From Herbiconiux sp. VKM Ac-1786 (GTDB lineage: Bacteria > Actinomycetota > Actinomycetes > Actinomycetales > Microbacteriaceae), in NCBI RefSeq assembly GCF_015350805.1, contig NZ_JADKSG010000001.1:496001-560000 (forward strand): 64,000 nt of DNA. The letters run 5' to 3'. The stretch's first letter is position 1. Each line of letters begins with the position of its first letter. Position numbers and translations under genes: made by a program. Below, in pieces: positions 27,962-35,642 of this stretch. The notes below the pieces were generated by a model. It did not search any database and had not been told where the DNA came from. It was given only the letters and a program-made list of their open reading frames with translations.

Positions 27962-28952
27962 TCTCCCCGCCTCCACCGCGCCGGCCTCCGGCATCCCGAC
28001 CACGCACCCGCTCGTCAAGGGCGAGGTCGGTCCCGGATGCGCGAAGGTCGACCCCATCGTGATCGCCGACAGCGTGACGCGGCAGTTCGGCGGCCTCAAG
28101 GCGGTCGACGTCGATCACCTCGAGATCCCGCGCGGCAAGATCACCGCCCTGATCGGCCCGAACGGCGCCGGCAAGACGACCATGTTCAACCTGCTGACCG
28201 GCTTCGACAAGCCGAACACGGGCACGTGGGAGTTCGACGGCAAGTCGCTCGCGGGCGTTCCGGCCTTCAAGGTCGCCCGCTCGGGCATGGTGCGCACCTT
28301 CCAGCTGACGAAGTCGCTCGGCCGGCTGAGCGTGCTGCAGAACATGCTGCTCGGCGCCACGGGCCAGAAGGGCGAGAAGCTGTTCGCCTCGCTCATCCGC
28401 CCGATCTGGAAGAAGCAGGAGGAGGAGAACACGGCCCGCGCCGACGACCTCCTCGCCCGCTTCAAGCTCGACGCCAAGCGCGAGGACTACGCGGCCTCCC
28501 TCTCGGGCGGTCAGCGCAAGCTCCTCGAGATGGCGCGCGCGCTGATGTCGAAGCCGCAGCTGATCATGCTCGACGAGCCGATGGCCGGTGTGAACCCGGC
28601 CCTCACGCAGTCGCTGCTCGGGCACATCAAGAACCTCAAGGAGGACGGCACCTCGGTGCTGTTCGTCGAGCACGACATGCACATGGTCATGCACATCTCC
28701 GACTGGGTGGTCGTGATGGCCGAGGGCCGCGTCGTGGCCGAGGGCCCGCCCGAGACCGTGATGAAGGACCCGGCCGTGATCGACGCCTACCTCGGCGCCC
28801 ACCACGACACCGACCTGGGCGATCTGATGGAGGACGGCCCGAACCCGGTGCTCGAGGCGGAGCGCAAGGCGCACGAGGCGCATCCCGAGGCAGAGACGAG
28901 CGGCTACGGGGACACCCCGCCGGCCGCGGGAGTCGAGGAGACCAAGCGATGA
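27954..28952 (+). CDS. livG: LivG-type ABC transporter ATPase
   Basis: Cytosolic ATPase, 332 residues. Walker A GPNGAGKTT (68-76), signature LSGGQRKLLEMARAL, Walker B LIMLDEPMAGVNP, H-loop FVEHDMHMV. It is longer than typical LivG (about 255): an N-terminal extension of about 33 residues and a C-terminal acidic tail of about 50. GTG start overlaps livM by 8 nt; ATGA overlap with livF. Confidence 0.94.
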   Translation: MSNLPASTAPASGIPTTHPLVKGEVGPGCAKVDPIVIADSVTRQFGGLKAVDVDHLEIPRGKITALIGPNGAGKTTMFNLLTGFDKPNTGTWEFDGKSLAGVPAFKVARSGMVRTFQLTKSLGRLSVLQNMLLGATGQKGEKLFASLIRPIWKKQEEENTARADDLLARFKLDAKREDYAASLSGGQRKLLEMARALMSKPQLIMLDEPMAGVNPALTQSLLGHIKNLKEDGTSVLFVEHDMHMVMHISDWVVVMAEGRVVAEGPPETVMKDPAVIDAYLGAHHDTDLGDLMEDGPNPVLEAERKAHEAHPEAETSGYGDTPPAAGVEETKR

Positions 28953-29773
28953 GCGATCTGAACCCGAACGAGGTCAACGACCAGGTCGACGAGCTCTCGT
29001 CCGAGCCCTCGCGCGGCCACACGCTGGCCCCGACCGACCGCGGCGAGGCCGTGCTGCGCACCGAAGACCTCGTGGGCGGCTACCTGCCCGGCGTGAACAT
29101 CCTGAACGGATGCACGATCGAGGCGTTCCCCGGAGAGCTGATCGGCATCATCGGCCCGAACGGCGCCGGCAAGTCGACCGTGCTGAAGGCGATCTTCGGT
29201 CAGATCAAGATCCGCGGCGGACGCGTGGTGCTGAAGGGCGAGGACATCACGGGCCTCAAGGCCAACAAGCTCGTCTCCAAGGGCGTCGGCATGGTGCCCC
29301 AGAACAACAACGTGTTCCCGTCGCTGACGATCGAGGAGAACCTCGAGATGGGCCTGTTCCAGAAGCCCACGATCTTCTCGGAGCGGTTCGACTTCGTCAC
29401 CACGCTCTTCCCGGAGCTCGGCAAGCGGCGCAAGCAGCGTGCCGGCTCGCTCTCGGGCGGTGAGCGCCAGATGGTCGCCATGGGCCGCGCACTGATGATG
29501 GAGCCGTCGGTGCTGCTGCTCGACGAGCCCTCGGCGGGCCTGTCCCCCGTGCGTCAGGACGAGACGTTCATGCGGGTGCACCAGATCAACCGCGCGGGTG
29601 TCTCCGTGATCATGGTCGAGCAGAACGCACGCCGCTGCCTGCAGATCTGCGACCGCGCGTACGTGCTCGATCAGGGCAAGGACGCGTACACCGGCACCGG
29701 TCGCGAGCTGATGAAGGACCCCAAGGTGATCGAGCTCTACCTCGGCACCCTGGCGGCCGACCAGGGCCACTGA
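28949..29773 (+). CDS. livF: LivF-type ABC transporter ATPase
   Basis: Second ATPase, 274 residues. Walker A GPNGAGKST (69-77), the LivF-type VPQNNNVFPSLTIEENLEMG, signature LSGGERQMVAMGRAL, Walker B LLLDEPSAGLSP. An acidic N-terminal extension of about 30 residues precedes the domain. ATG overlaps the livG stop (ATGA). Ends the operon, with a 16-bp hairpin starting 24 nt after the stop. Confidence 0.95.
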   Translation: MSDLNPNEVNDQVDELSSEPSRGHTLAPTDRGEAVLRTEDLVGGYLPGVNILNGCTIEAFPGELIGIIGPNGAGKSTVLKAIFGQIKIRGGRVVLKGEDITGLKANKLVSKGVGMVPQNNNVFPSLTIEENLEMGLFQKPTIFSERFDFVTTLFPELGKRRKQRAGSLSGGERQMVAMGRALMMEPSVLLLDEPSAGLSPVRQDETFMRVHQINRAGVSVIMVEQNARRCLQICDRAYVLDQGKDAYTGTGRELMKDPKVIELYLGTLAADQGH

Positions 29774-29796
29774 TCGTTAGGTAGCAACTGCTCACG

Positions 29797-29841
29797 AGGG
29801 TGGGCATCGACCCGGACGTAGTCTCGGTCGGTGCCCACCCT
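29797..29841 (+). terminator. livHMGF terminator hairpin with a promoter in its loop
   Basis: Arms 29797-29812 and 29826-29841 pair over 16 bp (AGGGTGGGCATCGACC with one T-G pair), loop 13 nt. The loop carries TAGTCT and the 3' arm contains the GTG start of the next gene. Confidence 0.7.
29819..29824 (+). promoter_or_regulatory. -10 box of leaderless promoter (TAGTCT, 6 nt before GTG 29831)
   Basis: TAGTCT-CGGTCG-GTG, located in the loop of the preceding terminator hairpin. Confidence 0.45.
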
Positions 29842-30301
29842 TCTCGTTCCCCCGCTCGTCGTCGCGCCCCTGGTCGCCCGTGGTCGCCGGGAGGCCCGTC
29901 TCCGTGCCTTCGCGGCCGCCAACGGGCTCGTGTACGAGCGGCGGGCGCCCGGTGCGCCGGCACAGGGGGCGCTGTTCCAGCTCGGCCACGAGCCGCGCAC
30001 GCTGCGGCGCTTCCGGGGCTCGTGGGCCGGCCGGCGCTTCGAGGTGGGCAACTTCGTGCTGCGCACGCAGCCGGGGCGGCGGTGCTGCGAGGTGACGACG
30101 GGGTACCTCATCCTGGGGCCGCTGCCGATGCCGGGCGCGCCGGCGTCGTGGTGCCGGCAGGCGCCGCCGTGCGCCCTTCCGACGACCCATGTGGAGCGCA
30201 GTGGCGAGACCATCATCGCCCACACGCTCGACCCGCTCGACTTCGCCGATCCCGGCACGTGGGAGCTCGTGCAGACGCTCCGGACGCAGCTGGCCGGCTG
30301 A
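29831..30301 (+). CDS. Hypothetical protein with N-terminal hydrophobic segment
   Basis: 156 residues. It begins with a short hydrophobic stretch (PTLLVPPLVVAPLVARGRR), then LRAFAAANGLVYERR and RFRGSWAGRRFEVGNFVLRTQ, a pattern I associate with unassigned actinobacterial proteins that resemble the cytoplasmic part of DUF3137-like proteins; this is weak. Two adjacent Cys (RRCCEV) and two more further on. GTG start, leaderless pattern. No functional link to the liv genes is visible. Confidence 0.65.
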   Translation: MPTLLVPPLVVAPLVARGRREARLRAFAAANGLVYERRAPGAPAQGALFQLGHEPRTLRRFRGSWAGRRFEVGNFVLRTQPGRRCCEVTTGYLILGPLPMPGAPASWCRQAPPCALPTTHVERSGETIIAHTLDPLDFADPGTWELVQTLRTQLAG

Positions 30302-30356
30302 CCGGGCTGACCCGGCTTCGCCGCCGGCAGCGAGGCCGAGCCCCCCGGAACGCCGA

Positions 30357-30388
30357 AAGGCCCGGCCCCCTGAGGGGAGCCGGGCCTT
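30357..30388. terminator. Bidirectional terminator between the hypothetical gene and livK
   Basis: 10-bp stem AAGGCCCGGC / GCCGGGCCTT with an inner CCCC/GGGG pair, in a convergent gap. Confidence 0.75.
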
Positions 30389-30401
30389 CGGTGTGGTGGG
30401 A

Positions 30402-31760
30402 CTAGCCTGCCAGCGAGCCGAACTCGACGTTCAGCGGCGAGTAGGTGCTGTCCTTGCCGTACTGGTAGATGCCGATGTACGCCTCGGTCGGGTCGCCGTT
30501 CTCATCGAAGGTGATGGGGCCGGAGACACCGTCGTAGTCGATGTCGGTTCCTGCAGCGAGCAGGTCGGCGCACTCGGAGAAGCTGGTGCACTTCGTGCCG
30601 CCCTCCGAGACCGCCTGCATGTTCGCCTGGATGACCGGACCGGTGGCGGAGCCGCCCGCGACGGCCGCGAGGGCCATCAGGTTGACCGCGTCGTAGGACT
30701 CGGCGCCGTAGCTGAAGTCCTTCAGGTCGGGGTTCACACCGAGCAGCTTCGCCTTGAAGGCGTCGTCGGCCAGCACGCCGGGCAGGGTGCCCTTCGCGCA
30801 GTTCAGCACGCCCTCTTCGAAGTCGGCCGAGTAGTCGGCGAGGTTGCCGTCGACGAAGTAGACCTTGCTGCCGTCGAAGCCCTTGGTTCCGACGAGCTCG
30901 GGGATGATGACCTTGGTCTGGTCGAAGGCGATCAGCGCGATGGCGTCGGGGTCTTCGGCCACGACGGCGTCGATCTGGGCGCTGAACTGGCTGTCACCCT
31001 CGTTGAACGCCTCGGAGGCGACGACGGTGCCGCCGGCGGCCTCGACGGCCTTGGAGACGTTCTCCTCCAGGCCCGAGCCGTAGGCGTCGTTCAGGTAGAT
31101 GATGCCGACGTTGGTCGCGCCGTCGTTGACGATCAGGTTGCCGAGCACGCGGCCCTGCAGCACGTCGGACGGGGCGGTGCGGAAGTAGTACCCGCCGTCG
31201 GCGTAGGTCGAGAAGTCGGGCGAGGTGTTCGCCGGCGACACCTGGACGACCTGCGCACCGGTGACCTGGTCGATGAAGGTGAACGAGACACCCGACGACG
31301 CGGCACCGACGATGCCGGAGACCCCCTGGCTGAGCAGGTCGGTGGCCGACTGGGTCGCGATGTCGGTGGTGGTGTCACCCGAGTCGCGGTGGATGACCTC
31401 GGCGTTGCCGCCCAGGACGCCCGACGCGGACGCGTTGATCTCGTCGATGGCGAGGTCGACACCGGCGATCTCGGGCGGGCCGAGGTAGGCCAGCGAGCCC
31501 GTGGTCGGCAGGATCGAGCCGAGCTTCAGCTTGGTCTCGCGGGTCTGCGCCGTCTCGGGCGCGACGGGCGTGATGTCGGCCGCTGCGGTGGCCGCATCGG
31601 GGCCGCAGAGTGCTGCCGCCGCGGTGGTCTCTCCGCCGTCGCTCGCGGGCGTCGACGCGCACGAGGCCAGCAGCAGGGCCGTGGCGCTGAACGCGGCTAC
31701 GCCGGCAACGATCGAGAGGGGCTTCGAGCGCGAGGCCGTGGCCTTCGCAAATACGCTCAT
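30402..31760 (-). CDS. livK: Branched-chain amino acid type substrate-binding lipoprotein
   Basis: Extracytoplasmic solute receptor for the neighbouring LivHMGF importer. 452 residues. Lipoprotein signal with lipobox LASC (Cys34). The mature part has the type I periplasmic-binding fold of the Leu/Ile/Val family: LKLGSILPTTGSLAYLGPPEIAGVDLAIDEIN, IVGAASSGVSFTFID, VGIIYLNDAYGSGL and SYDAVNLMALA. It is separated from livHMGF, on the opposite strand and convergent, and has its own promoter and putative activator site. AAGGAG precedes the ATG. Confidence 0.93.
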   Translation of the reverse strand: MSVFAKATASRSKPLSIVAGVAAFSATALLLASCASTPASDGGETTAAAALCGPDAATAAADITPVAPETAQTRETKLKLGSILPTTGSLAYLGPPEIAGVDLAIDEINASASGVLGGNAEVIHRDSGDTTTDIATQSATDLLSQGVSGIVGAASSGVSFTFIDQVTGAQVVQVSPANTSPDFSTYADGGYYFRTAPSDVLQGRVLGNLIVNDGATNVGIIYLNDAYGSGLEENVSKAVEAAGGTVVASEAFNEGDSQFSAQIDAVVAEDPDAIALIAFDQTKVIIPELVGTKGFDGSKVYFVDGNLADYSADFEEGVLNCAKGTLPGVLADDAFKAKLLGVNPDLKDFSYGAESYDAVNLMALAAVAGGSATGPVIQANMQAVSEGGTKCTSFSECADLLAAGTDIDYDGVSGPITFDENGDPTEAYIGIYQYGKDSTYSPLNVEFGSLAG

Positions 31761-31821
31761 GGTGCTCCTTATGTGAATGTGTGCAGTTTCTCGGCAGACT
31801 CGAAGAATCGGCCGTTCCATC

Positions 31822-31850
31822 ACGCTATGCGCTGATCGGCACCGGAACAA
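31822..31850 (-). promoter_or_regulatory. Candidate livK promoter
   Basis: Minus strand TTGTTC (31850-31845), 17-bp spacer, TAGCGT (31827-31822). Transcription would start near 31815, leaving a leader of about 55 nt with a Shine-Dalgarno. Confidence 0.45.
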
Positions 31851-31856
31851 TACGCT

Positions 31857-31878
31857 CGTGTTACAGCCGTGTAACACG
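31857..31878. promoter_or_regulatory. Perfect dyad upstream of livK promoter, GlnR-box-like
   Basis: CGTGTTACA-N4-TGTAACACG, which contains GTTAC-N6-GTAAC, the spacing of actinobacterial GlnR a/b sites (GTnAC-N6-GnAAC). It sits just upstream of the -35, centred near -53, a usual activator position. Regulator identity is inferred. Confidence 0.5.
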
Positions 31879-31915
31879 GGACAATCGTTATCTCGCGGTG
31901 ACCTGGGGAGCGCTC

Positions 31916-32821
31916 TCAGCGCCGGGCCGCCCGGGCCATGTCGATGATCAGCACCAGCACGGCGACCCAGACGACGGCGAATCCGGCCCAGCGCTCGGGC
32001 GGCATGGGCTCGTGCAGCACGAACACCCCGATGGCGAACTGGAGCAGGGGCGCGACGAACTGGATGAAGCCCACGTAGGCCAGCGGCAGCCGGCGGGTGG
32101 CCGAGGCGAACATCAGGAGCGGCACGGCGGTGGCGACGCCCGAGATCAGGATGAGCCCGGTGTGGAACGGGCTGATCGTGCCGAACACGATCCCGCCGGG
32201 CAGGGTGGCGACCACGATCAGCTGCACGGTCGCGAGCGGCGCGAGCCACGCCGTCTCCAGGGACAGGCCGCTCACGGCGTCCACCCGGGGGCCGACGTGC
32301 TTCTTCACGAGACCGTAGGTGCCGAAGGAGCCGGCCAGCACGAGGGCGAGCCACGGCACCGAGCCGTGCCCGACGGCCAGCACCAGCACGGCGACGAGGC
32401 TGATGCCGATGGCGGCCCATTGCAGCATCCTGAGCCGCTCGTGCAGCACGAGCACGCTGAGCAGCACGGTGACGATCGGGTTGATGAAGTAGCCGAGCGA
32501 CGTCTCGACGACCTGCCCCGAGAGCGTGCCGAGGATGTAGGTCTGCCAGTTGATGTAGATCAACAGGCCCGCCAGCGCCATCAGGAACAGCAGCCGGGGC
32601 TGCCGGGCGATCGCGAGGAAGGGGCGCCAGCCGCGGGTGACGGTCAGCAGCAGTGCGCAGAAGACCAGCGAGAACAGGATGCGCCAGGCGACGATCTCGA
32701 ACGCCCCCGCCGGCTGCATGAGCAGGAAGTACAGCGGGAGCACGCCCCACAGCACGTACGCGCCGACGGCGTAGAGCAGCCCGGAGCGGAAGGCCTTCGT
32801 GGGGGCGGAGCGGTCGGGCAC
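31916..32821 (-). CDS. rarD: RarD-type EamA family transporter
   Basis: 301 residues with ten hydrophobic segments arranged as two EamA repeats. SGLLYAVGAYVLWGVLPLYF at the start and INWQTYILGTLSGQVVETSLGYFINP are characteristic of RarD proteins, drug/metabolite-superfamily exporters of unknown substrate. GTG start; TAGGCT 6 nt upstream without Shine-Dalgarno. It ends 155 nt from livK, same strand. Confidence 0.88.
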   Translation of the reverse strand: MPDRSAPTKAFRSGLLYAVGAYVLWGVLPLYFLLMQPAGAFEIVAWRILFSLVFCALLLTVTRGWRPFLAIARQPRLLFLMALAGLLIYINWQTYILGTLSGQVVETSLGYFINPIVTVLLSVLVLHERLRMLQWAAIGISLVAVLVLAVGHGSVPWLALVLAGSFGTYGLVKKHVGPRVDAVSGLSLETAWLAPLATVQLIVVATLPGGIVFGTISPFHTGLILISGVATAVPLLMFASATRRLPLAYVGFIQFVAPLLQFAIGVFVLHEPMPPERWAGFAVVWVAVLVLIIDMARAARR

Positions 32822-32827
32822 CGCGTC

Positions 32828-32833
32828 AGCCTA
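32828..32833 (-). promoter_or_regulatory. -10 box of leaderless promoter (TAGGCT, 6 nt before GTG 32821)
   Basis: TAGGCT-GACGCG-GTG on the minus strand. Confidence 0.45.
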
Positions 32834-32864
32834 CCCCCGTGCCGCCACCAGGCGGCGCGAGTGC

Positions 32865-32898
32865 CCCCGGGAACGACAGAACCCCGGGAACGACAGAA
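32865..32898. repeat. 17-bp tandem duplication next to the groES terminator
   Basis: Unit CCCCGGGAACGACAGAA at 32865-32881 and 32882-32898. The second copy supplies part of the terminator's left arm. Confidence 0.8.
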
Positions 32899-32928
32899 CC
32901 CCGGGCGGCCAGGCCACCCGGGGTTCTG
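32894..32928 (-). terminator. groES terminator
   Basis: Perfect 12-bp stem CAGAACCCCGGG / CCCGGGGTTCTG with an 11-nt loop, 17 nt after the groES stop. Confidence 0.75.
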
Positions 32929-32944
32929 CGTGAAGAAGGATGCG

Positions 32945-33241
32945 TCAGCGGACGACGACCGCGAGCACGTCGCGGGCCGAGAGCACGAGCAGGTCTTCTC
33001 CGCCGTACTTCACCTCGGTTCCGCCGTACTTGGAGTAGATGACCTTGTCGCCGACGGCGACGTCGAGCGGGATGCGGTTGCCGTTGTCGTCGATGCGGCC
33101 GGGGCCCACCGCGACGACCTCGCCCTCCTGGGGCTTCTCCTTGGCGGTGTCAGGGATGACGAGACCGGAAGCAGTGGTCTGCTCAGCTTCGACCTGCTTG
33201 ATGACGATGCGATCCTCGAGCGGCTTGATGGAGACCGACAC
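32945..33241 (-). CDS. groES: Co-chaperonin GroES
   Basis: 98-residue heptameric cap of the GroEL chaperonin. [44 protein letters not shown] is the typical GroES start with the mobile loop, and [31 protein letters not shown] its end. No groEL follows; the next gene is rarD, as expected in actinobacteria where groEL may lie elsewhere. Two CIRCE-type operators lie upstream, so it is a HrcA target. Confidence 0.96.
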   Translation of the reverse strand: MSVSIKPLEDRIVIKQVEAEQTTASGLVIPDTAKEKPQEGEVVAVGPGRIDDNGNRIPLDVAVGDKVIYSKYGGTEVKYGGEDLLVLSARDVLAVVVR

Positions 33242-33277
33242 GGTTGACCTCTTCTTTCTCAGTTACAAAACGTCTGG

Positions 33278-33304
33278 TTAGCACCCTCACTCCGAGAGTG
33301 CTAA
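33278..33304. promoter_or_regulatory. CIRCE operator (HrcA site) 1
   Basis: TTAGCACCC-N9-GAGTGCTAA, one mismatch from the CIRCE consensus TTAGCACTC-N9-GAGTGCTAA, 37 nt upstream of groES. Confidence 0.9.
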
Positions 33305-33323
33305 GTCGAGTTTAGAGGCTTCA

Positions 33324-33350
33324 TTGGCACTCCCGCAACGCGAGTGCCAA
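33324..33350. promoter_or_regulatory. CIRCE-type operator 2
   Basis: TTGGCACTC-N9-GAGTGCCAA, a perfect dyad differing from CIRCE at one symmetrical position per arm. Lies 19 nt from the first site and 19 nt before the -10 of the divergent methyltransferase gene. Confidence 0.85.
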
Positions 33351-33368
33351 CAATCGCGCCGCGCTTGG

Positions 33369-33374
33369 TAGCGT
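33369..33374 (+). promoter_or_regulatory. -10 box of leaderless promoter (TAGCGT, 6 nt before ATG 33381)
   Basis: TAGCGT-GGCCGG-ATG on the plus strand. Confidence 0.45.
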
Positions 33375-33380
33375 GGCCGG

Positions 33381-34568
33381 ATGGACTCCGCCGAGCTGTC
33401 GCTGCTGCTGACCACGGAGGGGCTCCGGCTCGTCGACTCGCTGCCCGAGTACTCCTCGGCGAAGGCCGTGCAGCAGGTCGCGGCCCTGCGCAAGGCCGGC
33501 CACTCCCCCGAGCTCGTCGCCGTGGCGCTCACCCAGTCCCGGCTGCGGCAGAAGGCCCGGGCGAAGTTCGGCGCCTTCGCCGACCGGCTGCTGTACACCC
33601 AGGCCGGCCTCGAACAGGCCACCCGACTGAAGGTCGCCGCCCTGCACGCGGGCCGCTTCCGCGACGCCGGTGTGCGGCGGGTGGCCGACCTCGGCTGCGG
33701 TCTGGGGGCGGATGCCCTCGCCATCGCCGCTCTCGGCATCCCCGTCCTGGCGGTCGAGCGTGACGAGGTCACCGCCGCGCTGGCCGCCTACAACCTCGCC
33801 GCGTTCCCCGACGTCGAGGTCGTGCACGCCGACGCCGAGAGCGTCTCGCTCGAGGGCGTCGACGCGGTCTACCTCGACCCCGCCCGGCGCACCGCCGGCA
33901 CCGGCGAGACCTCCCGCCTCACCCGTCCCGACGACTACTCGCCCTCGGTCGGCTTCGCGTTCGGCCTCGGCGAGCGGATGCCCGTGGGCGTCAAGCTCGG
34001 ACCGGGCTTCGATCGCGAGCAGATCCCGGGCTCCGCCGAGGCGCAGTGGGTCTCGGTCGACGGGCAGCTGGTCGAGATGGGGCTGTGGTTCGGTGCGCTC
34101 GCCCGGTCGGGGGTGCGCCGCTCCGCGCTCGTGGTGCGGGAGGGTGGGGCCGCCGAGCTCACCGCGGCCGCCGACAGCGACGACGCGGAGGTGCGACCGC
34201 TCGGGGAGTACGTCTACGAGCCGGACGGCTCGATCATCCGCGCCCGCCTGATCGGGGCGCTGGCCGAGCGCCTCGACGCCGGCATGCTCTCGGCCGGCAT
34301 CGCCTATCTCACGGCCGACTCGGTCGTCGAGACCCCGTTCGCCGCGGCGTTCCGGGTGCGCGAGCGACTGCCCGCGAGCGAGGCCGCGCTCAAGCGGGCG
34401 CTGCGCGAGCGCCGGATCGGCACGCTCGAGATCAAGAAACGCGGCATCGACGTCGACCCCGCCGCGCTCCGCACGCGCCTGGCGCTGAAGGGGCCCGAGT
34501 CGGCGACCCTCATCCTCACCCGGGTCGACGGCGCGCACGAGGCGCTGCTCGTCGACCGGGTGGGCTGA
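33381..34568 (+). CDS. Class I SAM-dependent methyltransferase with THUMP-like C-terminal domain
   Basis: 395 residues. The SAM-binding motif VADLGCGLGADALAIAALG lies near residue 100, followed by VLAVERDEVT (acidic motif II) and AVYLDPARRT, an Asp-Pro-Ala-Arg-Arg motif typical of this actinobacterial family in place of DPPY/NPPY. The C-terminus (RRIGTLEIKKRGIDVDPAALRTRL...ATLILTR) is the Thump_like domain that suggests an RNA substrate. Possible RNA methyltransferase; target unknown. Leaderless ATG, divergent from groES. Confidence 0.85.
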   Translation: MDSAELSLLLTTEGLRLVDSLPEYSSAKAVQQVAALRKAGHSPELVAVALTQSRLRQKARAKFGAFADRLLYTQAGLEQATRLKVAALHAGRFRDAGVRRVADLGCGLGADALAIAALGIPVLAVERDEVTAALAAYNLAAFPDVEVVHADAESVSLEGVDAVYLDPARRTAGTGETSRLTRPDDYSPSVGFAFGLGERMPVGVKLGPGFDREQIPGSAEAQWVSVDGQLVEMGLWFGALARSGVRRSALVVREGGAAELTAAADSDDAEVRPLGEYVYEPDGSIIRARLIGALAERLDAGMLSAGIAYLTADSVVETPFAAAFRVRERLPASEAALKRALRERRIGTLEIKKRGIDVDPAALRTRLALKGPESATLILTRVDGAHEALLVDRVG

Positions 34569-34607
34569 GGGCCGCCGCGGCGCTCGAGGGGAACCGGACC
34601 TGACGGC

Positions 34608-35132
34608 CTAGTAGTAGGTGCTCGAGGTGCCCGCGATCGCGATCGCCAGCACCACGAAGACGACGTAGAAGATCACGAGCAGCACGCCGAGCCCGGTGAA
34701 GACATAGCTCAGGATGAGGCCCGCCTTCGCGAGCCCCCGGCCCTGCTCGCCGGTGCGGTCGATCTGCTTCAGCGCGATGTGCCCGGTGACGATGCCCGCG
34801 ATCGAGAACACGAACGCCAGGATGATCGTGATGATCGCCAGCGTGTTCATCGGCGGGGTCGCCGGTGCCTGGTAGCCGTAGTACGGCTGCTGCTGCTGCG
34901 GCGGGTAGCCGGGCGGCGGGGTCTGCTGCTGGCCGTAGCCCTGCTGCGGCGCCTGACCGTACGCGGGCGGCGGGGTCTGGCCGTAGCCCTGCTGCGGCGG
35001 CTGCTGCTGGGGCGCCTGAGGTGGCGGCGCCGACTGGTAGCCGCCGACAGGGGGCTGCGGAGGCTGCGGGGCCTGCGGGGTGACGGGCGGGACGGGCGGT
35101 TCTCCGGCGGCCGGAGGGGTGGTGTCGCTCAC
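34608..35132 (-). CDS. DUF4190 membrane protein with Pro/Gln/Tyr-rich N-terminus
   Basis: 174 residues. Residues 1-92 are low complexity, with repeated [15 protein letters not shown] and [10 protein letters not shown]; the rest holds two transmembrane helices joined by [27 protein letters not shown], the DUF4190 signature. Function unknown. GTG start with AAAGGG about 9 nt upstream. Paralogue of the next gene. Confidence 0.85.
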   Translation of the reverse strand: MSDTTPPAAGEPPVPPVTPQAPQPPQPPVGGYQSAPPPQAPQQQPPQQGYGQTPPPAYGQAPQQGYGQQQTPPPGYPPQQQQPYYGYQAPATPPMNTLAIITIILAFVFSIAGIVTGHIALKQIDRTGEQGRGLAKAGLILSYVFTGLGVLLVIFYVVFVVLAIAIAGTSSTYY

Positions 35133-35191
35133 GGAGTGACCCTTTCCTGTGGCGGCAGGCCGGCGGCGCTGCCTCGATCGTTAACAGCGTA

Positions 35192-35220
35192 GGCGCAGGC
35201 AGCCGGGAGCCGCCTGCGCC
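35192..35220 (-). terminator. Stem-loop after the second DUF4190 gene
   Basis: 9-bp stem GGCGCAGGC / GCCTGCGCC with an 11-nt loop between the two DUF4190 genes. Confidence 0.6.
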
Positions 35221-35227
35221 CGACGGC

Positions 35228-35512
35228 TCAGTAGGTGGTGACCGTGCCCTGGCTCGCCGCGACCGCGAAGATCACGATGAACAGCACGATGTAGAACACG
35301 ATGGTGACCGCACCGATGATGATGGCGGCGAGCGCCAGGCCGCGACCCTTCTCACCGGTCTTCTTGATCTGGCTGAGGGCGATGGCGCCGAGCACGATGG
35401 CGATGACGTTGAACGACAGCAGCGAGATCACGAAGGCGACGATCGCGAGGACGTTCCACTTCTGCTCGGCGACGGGGCCGGCGGCGTAGGCGGGAGGGGT
35501 GGGGTTCGTCAC
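35228..35512 (-). CDS. DUF4190 membrane protein (short)
   Basis: 94 residues from GTG 35512: a short Pro-rich head, helix NVLAIVAFVISLLSFNVIAIVLGAIAL, the loop SQIKKTGEKGRGLALAAIIIGA and a second helix. DUF4190 family, function unknown. A longer frame starts at TTG 35581, but that TTG is part of TTGACA, a perfect -35 hexamer, so it is more likely promoter than coding. Confidence 0.82.
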   Translation of the reverse strand: MTNPTPPAYAAGPVAEQKWNVLAIVAFVISLLSFNVIAIVLGAIALSQIKKTGEKGRGLALAAIIIGAVTIVFYIVLFIVIFAVAASQGTVTTY

Positions 35513-35575
35513 GAGGGGGCTCCAAGGTTGCCGGTAGACAGGGACGGCACCTATCGTGGCGTGGCCGTGAGAATC

Positions 35576-35581
35576 TGTCAA
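35576..35581 (-). promoter_or_regulatory. -35 hexamer TTGACA of the second DUF4190 gene
   Basis: Perfect consensus on the minus strand; the best -10 (ACGATA at 35557-35552) is 18 nt away and weak. Confidence 0.4.
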
Positions 35582-35611
35582 TCTCAGCGACGCTCCGTGA
35601 CCCGACGAGCG

Positions 35612-35633
35612 GCGCCGCGACCCGACGCGGCGC
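35612..35633 (-). terminator. Stem-loop after tsaD
   Basis: 8-bp stem GCGCCGCG / CGCGGCGC with a 6-nt loop, 10 nt past the tsaD stop. Confidence 0.55.
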
Positions 35634-35642
35634 GACGCGGCC

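Noticed and set aside
35512-35581. TTG start at 35581 for the second DUF4190 gene
   Set aside because: The TTG belongs to TTGACA, a perfect -35 hexamer, and the extra residues are not DUF4190-like; GTG 35512 fits better.
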